Shown here in pieces: positions 57,171 to 64,000 of a stretch of 64,000 bases of DNA (position 1 is the first letter of the stretch; every line of letters starts with the position of its first letter). This DNA comes from an uncultured Alphaproteobacteria bacterium (GTDB lineage: Bacteria; Pseudomonadota; Alphaproteobacteria; Rhizobiales; Ancalomicrobiaceae). Position numbers and translations under genes: made by a program. The DNA is taken from assembly GCA_937892955.1 (NCBI GenBank), contig CALBKH010000005.1, forward strand, positions 87,399 to 151,398. The letters are read 5' to 3'. A model generated the notes under the pieces. The model had not been told where the DNA came from, made no database searches, and was given only the letters and a program-made list of their open reading frames with translations.

Positions 57171-57203
57171 GCCGTCGCGACCACCGGCGAGAGGGGACGC
57201 CGC

Positions 57204-57998
57204 ATGGCCGGATCCGAGAGCGAGCGCACCGAACCCGTGGCCCAGCCGGTCGTCGAAGACGAGACGGTCGATTGGCTGGGCAATCCGGTCTCCTGCCGGG
57301 ACTGTGCCCACGAGGAGAACCGCCGGGCGGGGATGTGCGATCTCGGCCGGACCTGCGTGAATGATCGCCGCGGCAAGCGCATCGACCGCTTCTTTGCGGC
57401 CAATCCGCTGCAGGCCGATCGCTACCTCGGGCATCCCTATTTCGAGGTGCGGACGCTGGCGGCGAAATACGCCAGCCTCTTCCGCCTGACGCCGCTGATC
57501 GACGACCCCGAGCCGGACGTCCGCGCCATGGTGGCGCTGAGACTGCCCAAGACCCGGGTGCGGCGTTTCGTCGGCGATCCCGACCGTCGCGTGCGGATGA
57601 CCATCGCGCGCCGGCTCGACGGGGACGATCTCGTGCCGCTCCTCGCCGATCCCGACTACGGCGTCCGCCTCGCCGCGGCGCGCAAGGCGCCGCCGGCGCT
57701 GCTCGTCCGCGTCATCCACGACGCGGACGCCGACATCCGCCGCGAGGCGGCGCGACGCATCGACGACAATCTGCTGACCGCGATGGTCGCCGACGTCGAT
57801 CCGACGGTCCGCCTGATCGTCGCCGAACGGATGCGGCCGGAGCACCTGAAACTCTTGGCCGACGACGAGGATCTCAGAGTGCGCTTCACCGTGGTGGAGC
57901 GCGCGCCGCTCGAGGAGCTTCCCCGCTTTCTCGACGATCCGGAAGACGTGGTGCGCGAGAGCGCGCGCCAGAGGCTCGAACCGCAGGGGGACGTGTGA
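57204..57998 (+). CDS. LRV-type Fe-S leucine-rich-repeat-variant protein
   Basis: A 264-residue protein of the LRV family known from the Azotobacter nifB region. An N-terminal cysteine module (CRDCAHEENRRAGMCDLGRTC, Cys at roughly residues 31, 34, 45 and 52) should hold a [4Fe-4S] cluster. It is followed by about eight ~24-residue helical repeats (for example DDPEPDVRAMVALRLP, GDPDRRVRMTIARRL, ADPDYGVRLAAARKA) with a conserved DxDxxVRxxxAxR pattern. Its biochemical role is unknown; the repeats look like a protein-binding surface. Its stop overlaps the nifZ start (TGATG). Confidence 0.88.
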   Translation: MAGSESERTEPVAQPVVEDETVDWLGNPVSCRDCAHEENRRAGMCDLGRTCVNDRRGKRIDRFFAANPLQADRYLGHPYFEVRTLAAKYASLFRLTPLIDDPEPDVRAMVALRLPKTRVRRFVGDPDRRVRMTIARRLDGDDLVPLLADPDYGVRLAAARKAPPALLVRVIHDADADIRREAARRIDDNLLTAMVADVDPTVRLIVAERMRPEHLKLLADDEDLRVRFTVVERAPLEELPRFLDDPEDVVRESARQRLEPQGDV

Positions 57999-58315
57999 TG
58001 GGGCTCGGACGCGAGGAAGAAGTCGAGGTCCGCAGACCGCCGGTGTTCAAGCCGGGCGAGCGGGTGCGGGCCAAGCGCATGGTCAAGAACGACGGCACCT
58101 ATCCACGCAAGGAGATCGGCGAGCCGCTCGTCCAGAAGGGCGACATGGGTTACGTGCGCGACATCGGCACCTTCCTGCAGATGTTCTGGATCTACGCGGT
58201 CGAGTGGCCGGAGCGCGGCACCATCGTCGGCATGCGCGGCAAGGAACTGATCAGCCTCGACAATCCGCAAACGGCGCCGGACGGCGACGCCGAGGCGGCG
58301 GTCGCCGCCGCGTGA
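57998..58315 (+). CDS. nifZ: nitrogen fixation protein NifZ
   Basis: A 105-residue NifZ. The core FKPGERVRAKRMVKNDGTYP, VQKGDMGYVRDIGTFLQMFW and VEWPERGTIVGMRGKEL match the family, which helps convert the P-cluster precursor in the MoFe protein to the mature [8Fe-7S] P-cluster. An acidic/Ala-rich tail follows. The ATG overlaps the LRV gene stop, so translation is coupled; nifT follows after 108 bp. Confidence 0.93.
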   Translation: MGLGREEEVEVRRPPVFKPGERVRAKRMVKNDGTYPRKEIGEPLVQKGDMGYVRDIGTFLQMFWIYAVEWPERGTIVGMRGKELISLDNPQTAPDGDAEAAVAAA

Positions 58316-58423
58316 GGCGACGTCGTGCGTCCCGTTCGGGGTGCCGAAAGCGAATTTTCCGGCCCCGAGCCGGGGGAAGCGGCCGGGCCCACGCCGGTCG
58401 CGGGACGAGAGGGAAGCCCACGC

Positions 58424-58636
58424 ATGAAGGTCATGATCCGCAACACCCCCAAGGGCCTTTCGGCCTATCTGCCGAAGAAGGATCTCGAGGAGCCGATCGT
58501 CGAGATGGAGAAGGAGAGCATGTGGGGCGGCTCGGTGAAGATGAAGAACGGCTGGGTGCTGATCCTGCCGGCGATGCCCGCCGACACCCGCCTGCCGGTG
58601 ACCGTCAACGCCCGCAAGGTCGGCGACGACGAGTGA
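58424..58636 (+). CDS. nifT: nitrogen fixation protein NifT/FixU
   Basis: A 70-residue NifT (FixU) with the family sequence MKVMIRNTPKGLSAYLPKKD, WGGSVKMKNGWVLILP and LPVTVNARKV. It is small, cytoplasmic and of unclear function, almost always beside nifZ or nifB. The frame is open upstream to 58325, but conservation starts at 58424, after GAGAGGGAAG. Confidence 0.94.
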   Translation: MKVMIRNTPKGLSAYLPKKDLEEPIVEMEKESMWGGSVKMKNGWVLILPAMPADTRLPVTVNARKVGDDE

Positions 58637-58697
58637 TCGGGGGTGGCCCGCCTGCCGGGAAACGCGTGACCTCGACCGGAACGCCGCCCTCTCCGCC

Positions 58698-58783
58698 GTC
58701 ATCGCCGGGTTCGACCCGGCGACCCATCGGCGGCGCGACGCGGGGAAAGGCAGATGGGTCCCCGGGTCGAGCCCGGGGATGAC
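58698..58783. repeat. RIME-like intergenic palindrome
   Basis: Arms 58698-58728 (begins GTCATCGCCGGGTTCGACCC) and 58752-58783 (ends GGGTCGAGCCCGGGGATGAC) are inverted to each other around a 23-bp centre. The 'valid GTCAT...GACCCGG...ATGAC' form is a common intergenic repeat of rhizobia-type genomes. Only one copy is seen in this window. Confidence 0.7.
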
Positions 58784-58842
58784 GGGTGGGGAAGGTCGGA
58801 GCAACACTCTCGGCGTTCCGCGAGGCGCATCCGGGAGACCCT

Positions 58843-58996
58843 CCCTTCTCCCCTTGCGGGAGAAGGTGGCCGAAGGCCGGATGAGGGGGCTGGGCCTTTC
58901 CTCCGGTACGACGCCGATGGTCGGTCGATGCGCACTGCCGTGCGCACCCCTCGTCCGCCCCTGACGGGGCACCTTCTCCCGCGAGGGGAGAAGGGG
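58843..58996 (+). repeat. dispersed palindromic element, copy 3
   Basis: Same structure and direction as copy 2: left arm 58843-58889 (CCCTTCTCCCCTTGCGGGAG, GGCCGAAGGCC, GATGAGGGG) and right arm from ~58945 (CCCCTCGTCCGCCCCTGACG) to 58996. The spacer (about 57 bp) starts CTGGGCCTTTCCTC, close to copy 2. Confidence 0.85.
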
Positions 58997-59149
58997 AAAG
59001 CCGGGGGTCAGTTCGAGGTCCCGCCGCCGGTCTCCGCGGGGAGAAGGCCCGAGGTCGGACGAGACGATCGATGGATGAACCCGCGGCTCGGCCGCCGGAT
59101 GATGGAAGATCGAGGCCGCGAGACACGCGCCGTCGACGAGGAGTGAGAG

Positions 59150-60031
59150 ATGACCATGACCGCCACCCGTACCGACCCGATCGCGCTCACCGGCGCGGCG
59201 GCCGCGGCGAAGCTCGCGGACGTCCGCGCCGCCCTCCTCGCCGATCGCCTCGCACCGTTCCTGGGGCCAGATCTCCTGACCGCCGACGGCGCGGCGTCGC
59301 CTGTTCCCGCGACCCCGGAGGCGATCGCCGCGGCGCTGAACGCCAGGGCGCCCGCCCCCTCGCGCATCCGCAACTCGATGTGGTCGGTCGCCCAGTTCAT
59401 CGAGCAGCGCCGCCACCGTAAGACGCTCACCGGCTGGATGGCGGAGGTCTTCTCCGCGCCGGTCACGCCGCCGCGCCTGATGAACTTCCTCGCCGGACTG
59501 CCGCTCTCGTTGGTCGTCGACACCTGGTACGACGGTGCCTTCCGCGCCGCCCTGACGGCCGCCGGACGCGACGACTATGTCGAGATCCAGGGCGTGACGC
59601 GGGCCGGCGAGAGCCGCGACATCTGGGTCAAGGCCTACGACCCCTCGGGCGTGGAAGTGCTCCCCGAGGTCGCGCGATCGGCGCGGACGGTGCTCTACAA
59701 GCCCCACGGCGGCATCACCCCGGCGAAGAACTTTCTCGTCGCCGACTCGGATTACGTCGAGGTTCTGACCGAGATCGACATCCAGTCGCCGATCCCCGAG
59801 GAGGTGAAGAGCCGGCGCGCCGATCGTGGCTTCCTCTTCGTCGGCTGTCGCTTCCACGACCAGATGCTGAGGATCTACGCCAAGCAGATCACCAAGCGCT
59901 CCGCCGGCGGCCACGTGGCGATCGCCGACCTCGCGACGGCGACGAAGAACGAAGTCCGCTTCTACGCCGACATGGGCGTCACGGTGCTCGACATGCCGCT
60001 GACCGAGGCGAGCGCGATCCTGGTGGGCTGA
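59150..60031 (+). CDS. nif-cluster SIR2-family protein
   Basis: A 293-residue member of the SIR2-like group often found inside nif clusters. Family blocks are NSMWSVAQFIEQRRHRKTL, LPLSLVVDTWYDGAFR, VLYKPHGGITPAKNFLVADS, DYVEVLTEIDIQSPIPEEVK and FLFVGCRFHDQMLRIYAKQI. SIR2 proteins use NAD+ for deacylation or hydrolyse NAD+. Here the usual GAGxS nucleotide loop is replaced by FLGPDLL (residues 37-43), so deacylase activity is uncertain. No CxxC zinc pairs are present. It is probably cytoplasmic. Role in nitrogen fixation is unknown. Confidence 0.8.
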   Translation: MTMTATRTDPIALTGAAAAAKLADVRAALLADRLAPFLGPDLLTADGAASPVPATPEAIAAALNARAPAPSRIRNSMWSVAQFIEQRRHRKTLTGWMAEVFSAPVTPPRLMNFLAGLPLSLVVDTWYDGAFRAALTAAGRDDYVEIQGVTRAGESRDIWVKAYDPSGVEVLPEVARSARTVLYKPHGGITPAKNFLVADSDYVEVLTEIDIQSPIPEEVKSRRADRGFLFVGCRFHDQMLRIYAKQITKRSAGGHVAIADLATATKNEVRFYADMGVTVLDMPLTEASAILVG

Positions 60032-60131
60032 CGGAGCAGCCCGGCCGCCATCGCGTGCAGACGTCGCCACCCTGCACGAGGCGTGCGGGGGTGCGCGACG
60101 TCGTGTGCGAGGGCTCTCGCGGTCCGGCGAC

Positions 60132-60698
60132 CTATCGGCCGATGACCCCGCAGGCCATGCGGGCTCCGCCGCCGCCGAGCGCCGCGGGCTGATCCGAGTA
60201 GTTGTCGCCGCCGGCATGGATCATCAGCGAGCGTCCGGCGAGATGGTCCATCGTGAGGCGCGGAGCCGAGACGCTCGCTTTCGAAACACCGTCGGCGCCG
60301 ACCGAAAGGTAGGGGAGGTCGCCGAGGTGGCCGTGACCATCGGGACCTTCGTGCTTGCCGGTCTTGTCCGGGTCGTAGTGTCCGCCGGCAGCCAGCGCCG
60401 CGACCATCTGGCCGTCTTTGTTCGCCGCCGGCGCGCAGGTCGGGTTCTCGTGCATGTGGAAACCATGCATACCGGGAGCGAGCCCGGCGAGATCGGCGGT
60501 GAAGACGACGCCGACCGCTGGGGCCTGCGCTGCACGTGCGCGGATCGTACCGAGGTCCTTGCCGTCGCCCGCGGGCGTCGCGGCGAAGATCCGGGTCACG
60601 ATCTCCGCCGGTTCCGCCGCACCGGCGGAGACCGCCGCGCAAGCCGTGGTGAGAGCGAGGACGGAGAGAAACGTCGTAGCGTGGCGCAGCGTCGTCAT
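60132..60698 (-). CDS. sodC: superoxide dismutase [Cu-Zn], periplasmic
   Basis: A 188-residue SodC that removes superoxide outside the cytoplasm. Residues 1-28 (MTTLRHATTFLSVLALTTAC) look like a signal peptide; the Cys at 20 is not in a clear lipobox. Metal ligands appear in GMHGFHMHENPTC (Cu His), GGHYDPDKTGKHEGPDGHGHLGD (bridging and Zn His, Zn Asp), and SLMIHAGGDNYSD (Cu His); the end GGGGARMACGVIGR carries the active-site Arg and disulfide Cys. It is antisense to its neighbours within the nif cluster, fitting a set of oxygen-defence genes. Confidence 0.93.
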   Translation of the reverse strand: MTTLRHATTFLSVLALTTACAAVSAGAAEPAEIVTRIFAATPAGDGKDLGTIRARAAQAPAVGVVFTADLAGLAPGMHGFHMHENPTCAPAANKDGQMVAALAAGGHYDPDKTGKHEGPDGHGHLGDLPYLSVGADGVSKASVSAPRLTMDHLAGRSLMIHAGGDNYSDQPAALGGGGARMACGVIGR

Positions 60699-61039
60699 GG
60701 GGCCTCCAGGAGGGCGAGCGTTTCGATGATCCGCCCTTTCAGAAGAACTAAATTGATCGAAGCCTTCGATGCAACGTTCAGATATTCACGTGTGCTCGAG
60801 GCGATCGTCACCGGGAGCGTTGGAGGAAGGCGCGGTGAAACCGGCCGGAGCGGCTCGCCCACGGGGCCGCGGCGGTTCGGCGAAGGCGTCGCCGTGCTCA
60901 GACGACGGAAGAGACGCCGAACCAGGGCCGAACGGGACGGATCGCGTTGGCCGTCGACCGAAGATGCGAAGGCGACGGTGTCATCGGCCGCGAAGCGGAC
61001 CTGGACTGCCGCCGCCATGAGAGCCGTGAGGACCGCGCC
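60699..61039. other. 341-bp divergent gap, sodC and deacetylase-like gene
   Basis: No supported gene. A short AT-rich patch near 60740-60790 is the likely sodC promoter region. No sigma-54 or NifA site was found on either strand. Confidence 0.4.
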
Positions 61040-62070
61040 GTGAAAACCTTCCATTCGCCCCGCCACGCCGGTCACACCGGCCAACTCGAACTGACCGCCG
61101 GCCGGCTGCTCGCGGGCTTCGAATGTCCCGAACGCGCCGAGATCGTTCGCGCCCGCGTCGCCGAGGTCGGGCTCGGGCCGATCCTCGAGCCGGGCGAGGC
61201 GAACCTCGACGTCGCCCGCCGCGTCCACCGTCCCGACTATGTCGACTTCCTGCGCGACGCGTGGCGGCTGTGGACCGAGGCCGGCCACGGCGGATCGGCG
61301 TTGCCCTTCGTCTGGCCGACGCCGGGCCTGCGCGACGACCTCCGCCCCGAGAAGATCACGCGCTCCTCGGCTACTATTCCTTCGACGCGGGATCCGCCTT
61401 CGTCGCCGGGACCTGGGACGCGATCGAGTCCTCCTACGCCTGCGCACTCGCCGCGGCCGACACGTTGGCGGCGGGCGACCGGGCGGCGTTCTCGCTGGCG
61501 CGTCCGCCCGGTCATCACGCCGGTGTCCGCGCCGCCGGCGGCTACTGCTACATCAACAACGCCGCCTGCGCCGCGCAGCACCTCCTCGATCGCGGGGCGA
61601 AACGCGTCGCCGTCCTCGACGTCGACTTCCACCACGGCAACGGCACCCAGGAGATCTTCTGGCGACGCTCCGACGTCGTGGTCGTCAACCTGCACGGCGA
61701 TCCGGCGACCGAATACCCCTATTTCCTCGGTGCGGCCGACGAGGTCGGCGACGGCGAGGGGAGGGGCTTCAACCTCAACCTGCCGATGCCCGCGGGTTCC
61801 GACTGGTCGGTCTGGAGCGCGGCGCTCGAGCAGGGCTGCCGGCGCATCGGCGAGACCGGCGCCGAGGCGCTCGTCGTCTCGCTCGGCGTCGACACCTACG
61901 AGGGCGACCCGATCAGCCACTTCCGCCTGAAGACCGCCGACTATCCGGCGATCGGCGCGCACATCGCCCGCCTCGGCCTGCCGACCGTCTTCGTGCTCGA
62001 GGGCGGCTACGCGGTGGCGGCGATCGGTGACAACGTCGTCGGCGTGCTGACCGGCTTCGAAGGCGCGTGA
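61040..62070 (+). pseudogene. histone deacetylase / acetylpolyamine amidohydrolase-family gene with one frameshift
   Basis: From a GTG at 61040 the frame reads MKTFHSPRHAGHTGQLEL and RVHRPDYVDFLRDAWRLW up to RPEKI; it then shifts by a missing base near 61356 and continues in another frame as HALLGYYSFDAGSAFVAGTW. The zinc-hydrolase marks follow intact: LARPPGHHAGVRAAGGYCYI (catalytic His pair, Tyr), VAVLDVDFHHGNGTQEIFW (zinc Asp/His), LVVSLGVDTYEGDP (zinc Asp) and VLEGGYAV. A full product would be about 343 residues, the size of acetylpolyamine amidohydrolases. It could deacetylate polyamines or proteins. The single missing base is either decay or a sequencing error; downstream conservation favours the latter. 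Confidence 0.82.
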
Positions 62071-62131
62071 CGAAACACCCGCGCCCGCATCGTGCGGGCC
62101 GGGTGGTCAAGTCGGGCGGGTCGGCCGCCCC

Positions 62132-62611
62132 TCAGGCGTCGACGGGCAGCGGCTTGCCGGCGTCGTGGGCGGCGATCCACTTCTCCAGTTCGCGCACGTG
62201 GCCCTCCTCCTCCTCGACGAACTCCTTGGCGAGAACTCGGATCTCGGGATCGTCGGTGGTGGCGAGCACGTGGGCGTAGAAGGCGAGGCCCGCCTTTTCC
62301 GCCTCCAGTGCGATGTGCAGCGCCTCGTCGCGGGCGATGAACGGATCGGCGGCCCAGATGGCGGCGCGTTCGGGGCTCTCGCCCTGCGGCCAGTGGAAGT
62401 CCTGCGGTCCCATCTCCGGGATCTCGCGGAAGCCGGCCCGCGCCTTGGCGTCGCCCATGTGCAGCGCCGAATAGTCGGAGAGCCGGCGGAAGAGCTTCGC
62501 CACCTGGGCGTTGCCGTAGGTCGCCATACTGTCGGCGAGCTCGCCGAAGCGCAACATCGCCTCCTCCTCGAGCTTGATGGCATAGGCGAGGAATTCCTCG
62601 ACGTTCTTCAT
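62132..62611 (-). CDS. ferritin-like diiron protein of nif cluster
   Basis: A 159-residue four-helix protein of the ferritin/rubrerythrin superfamily. Metal-ligand patterns are visible in FLAYAIKLEEEAMLRFGELA, DYSALHMGD, ARDEALHIALEAEKAGLAFY and FVEEEEGHVRELEKW (ExxH pairs). Similar small ferritin-like proteins are common near nif genes. It may scavenge oxygen or peroxide, or handle iron for cofactor assembly. It lies 58 bp downstream of the FeSII gene on the same strand and should share its NifA-dependent promoter. Confidence 0.82.
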   Translation of the reverse strand: MKNVEEFLAYAIKLEEEAMLRFGELADSMATYGNAQVAKLFRRLSDYSALHMGDAKARAGFREIPEMGPQDFHWPQGESPERAAIWAADPFIARDEALHIALEAEKAGLAFYAHVLATTDDPEIRVLAKEFVEEEEGHVRELEKWIAAHDAGKPLPVDA

Positions 62612-62669
62612 CTCTCGTCTCCACTCGATGTGGCGGCGGGCGGGGCGGACCCCGCCCGTCGGGGGAGGA

Positions 62670-63041
62670 TCACTCGGCGCCGCCGGGCTCGTCGCCGGCG
62701 AACTTCACCAGGATGTCCTGGTCGCGGACGATGGTCTGACAAGCGAGCCGGTACTTCGGCATGATGTCGTCGGTCTCGGCCTTGGCGATCTCGGCGGAGG
62801 TGATCTTGCCGAGCGACTTCAACATGCTCTTCTCCTTGTCGGTGAGCATCGAGCCCATGGTCTTGCCGGTGAGCGTGACGATCTCGCACAGGCACGAGCC
62901 GCATTCGCCGTCGCGGCACTCGAACGGGATCGGGATCTTGTTCTTCTCGGCGACCGACAGGATCGTGCCGCGATCGCCGGCGATGGCGTAGACGGTCACG
63001 TCCTTGTGGAGGAGTGGGGAGGAAAAGGTGACATTGGCCAT
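62670..63041 (-). CDS. Shethna protein II-like [2Fe-2S] ferredoxin (nitrogenase-protective FeSII)
   Basis: A 123-residue plant-type [2Fe-2S] protein with ligands Cys42, Cys47, Cys50 (IPFECRDGECGSCLCEI) and Cys101 (YRLACQTIV). Unlike ordinary ferredoxins it has the extra helical insert MLTDKEKSMLKSLGKIT between strands, and its start MANVTFSSPL and end VKFAGDEPGGAE closely match Azotobacter vinelandii FeSII (Shethna protein II). FeSII binds oxidised nitrogenase and holds both components in an oxygen-tolerant inactive complex. It is divergent from nifH across a shared NifA-site region and has its own sigma-54 promoter at 63149-63163. Confidence 0.85.
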   Translation of the reverse strand: MANVTFSSPLLHKDVTVYAIAGDRGTILSVAEKNKIPIPFECRDGECGSCLCEIVTLTGKTMGSMLTDKEKSMLKSLGKITSAEIAKAETDDIMPKYRLACQTIVRDQDILVKFAGDEPGGAE

Positions 63042-63148
63042 GCGCGTGGCTCCACTTGCGGGGTGAGGACCGGCGAGAACCCCATGGACGAAGGCGCACC
63101 CCGGGGGCGGCCCGCGCCCCGAGACGGGGTTCGCGTCACCCCCTTCGA

Positions 63149-63163
63149 GCAAGCCCCGCGCCA
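63149..63163 (-). promoter_or_regulatory. sigma-54 (-24/-12) promoter of the FeSII/ferritin operon
   Basis: On the minus strand TGGCGCGGGGCTTGC matches TGGCAC-N5-TTGC with one mismatch and exact GG-N10-GC spacing. It lies 108 bp before the FeSII start. Confidence 0.75.
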
Positions 63164-63247
63164 AGGCGCCGGGAGCTCCGATTTCCCCGGTTTTTCCAGG
63201 ACGGAACGAGTGCGCGCGCCTCGCGCGGGCGGGCGCGAGGGGAGGGG

Positions 63248-63276
63248 TGTCGCGAATTTGTCGGGGTCGCGACAGG
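63248..63276. promoter_or_regulatory. NifA upstream activator site, left copy
   Basis: Contains TGTCGGGGTCGCGACA (63259-63274), an exact TGT-N10-ACA, preceded by TGTCGCGAATT. It is 96 bp from the FeSII sigma-54 promoter. The 29-bp unit recurs at 63329-63356. Confidence 0.88.
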
Positions 63277-63328
63277 ACCTGTCGGGATGGGGAGGTCCGG
63301 CCGTGTCGGACGCGACCCCGACAGCGCT

Positions 63329-63356
63329 TGTCGCGAAATGTCGGGGTCGCGACAGG
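63329..63356. promoter_or_regulatory. NifA upstream activator site, right copy
   Basis: Contains the identical TGTCGGGGTCGCGACA (63339-63354), preceded by TGTCGCGAAA. It is 92 bp from the nifH sigma-54 promoter and 80 bp from the left copy. Confidence 0.88.
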
Positions 63357-63445
63357 GCCGGTCCGAGCCCTCCGAATTATGTGAGAACACAGCATCATGT
63401 TGTTTTCATTGACATAAAAAATTTAGCGCCGGCTCCTTCGGCAGT

Positions 63446-63460
63446 TGGCACGAAGCTTGA
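63446..63460 (+). promoter_or_regulatory. sigma-54 (-24/-12) promoter of nifH
   Basis: TGGCACGAAGCTTGA has a perfect -24 half TGGCAC and correct spacing, but the -12 element ends GA instead of GC. It lies 106 bp before the nifH start, giving a leader of about 95 nt. Confidence 0.8.
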
Positions 63461-63503
63461 AATCTCTTGGCTGCGAAGGCGGCGGAAGCTGCCGGACGGA
63501 TGA

Positions 63504-64000
<497 letters not shown>

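Larger units (their letters stand above)
58637..59149. other. 513-bp gap with two dispersed repeats inside the nif cluster
   Basis: No gene is supported. The gap is filled by a RIME-like palindrome (58698-58783) and palindromic element copy 3 (58843-58996), then ~150 bp of leader before the SIR2-type gene. I found no NifA site or sigma-54 promoter for that gene. Confidence 0.5.

Overview
The window is GC-rich (codons mostly end in G or C) and densely coded. It reads as chromosome of a nitrogen-fixing alphaproteobacterium, most likely of the order Hyphomicrobiales. The reasons are the alphaproteobacterial RNase E with an acidic insert, the FCD-type GntR regulators paired with TRAP and BMP transporters, the rhizobial dispersed palindromes, and a NifA carrying the oxygen-sensitive inter-domain cysteine pair. 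The genus cannot be fixed from the sequence; Pleomorphomonas-like organisms are a plausible guess.

Layout. (1) 1-13.5 kb, housekeeping and envelope: ppc (running off the left edge), an aminotransferase, an EEP-family nuclease, rne, then an amidase, a bifunctional PBP1A and a class A beta-lactamase. (2) 13.6-14.6 kb: an IS5-family (IS427-like) element flanked by CTAG that cuts a hicA-like toxin gene on one side and abuts the last codon of atzF on the other. (3) 14.6-25.2 kb: a biuret-type nitrogen scavenging operon on the minus strand (BMP-family ABC transporter, biuret hydrolase BiuH, a second isochorismatase-fold hydrolase, a DUF3225 protein, a 5-FCL-like protein and allophanate hydrolase AtzF), with a divergent GntR/FCD regulator. 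(4) 25.2-27.9 kb: a mobA-like aromatic hydroxylase with a divergent MarR regulator. (5) 28-52.9 kb: a sugar-acid catabolic island with two IlvD/Edd dehydratases, an enolase-superfamily dehydratase, several SDRs and hydroxyacid dehydrogenases, an FAH-family hydrolase, an L-idonate dehydrogenase, a DenD-like epimerase-fold dehydrogenase, two FCD regulators with clear palindromic operators, a TRAP transporter, an altronate-dehydratase-family enzyme and a DMT exporter. (6) 53-64 kb: a nif cluster, nifA-nifB-fdxN-LRV protein-nifZ-nifT, a nif-type SIR2 protein, sodC, an acetylpolyamine-deacetylase-like gene, a ferritin-like protein, a Shethna FeSII-like protective ferredoxin, and nifH running off the right edge.

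How the genes fit together. The biuret operon would import and hydrolyse urea-like compounds to ammonium. The sugar-acid island would feed pyruvate and reduced C2/C3 acids to central metabolism. The nif region combines FeMo-cofactor synthesis (nifB) and its activator with a set of oxygen-protection proteins. sigma-54 promoters and NifA upstream activator sequences (TGT-N10-ACA) are directly visible. The nifH and FeSII genes are divergent, and their shared intergenic region carries two near-identical NifA sites, each about 90-100 bp from one of the two sigma-54 promoters, so nitrogenase reductase and its protective ferredoxin look co-controlled.

Quality warning: four genes have broken reading frames (ppc, a BMP permease, the IS transposase and the deacetylase-like gene). 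Two are single-base indels and two are TGA in place of a conserved Trp codon. They may be real decay or sequencing errors.
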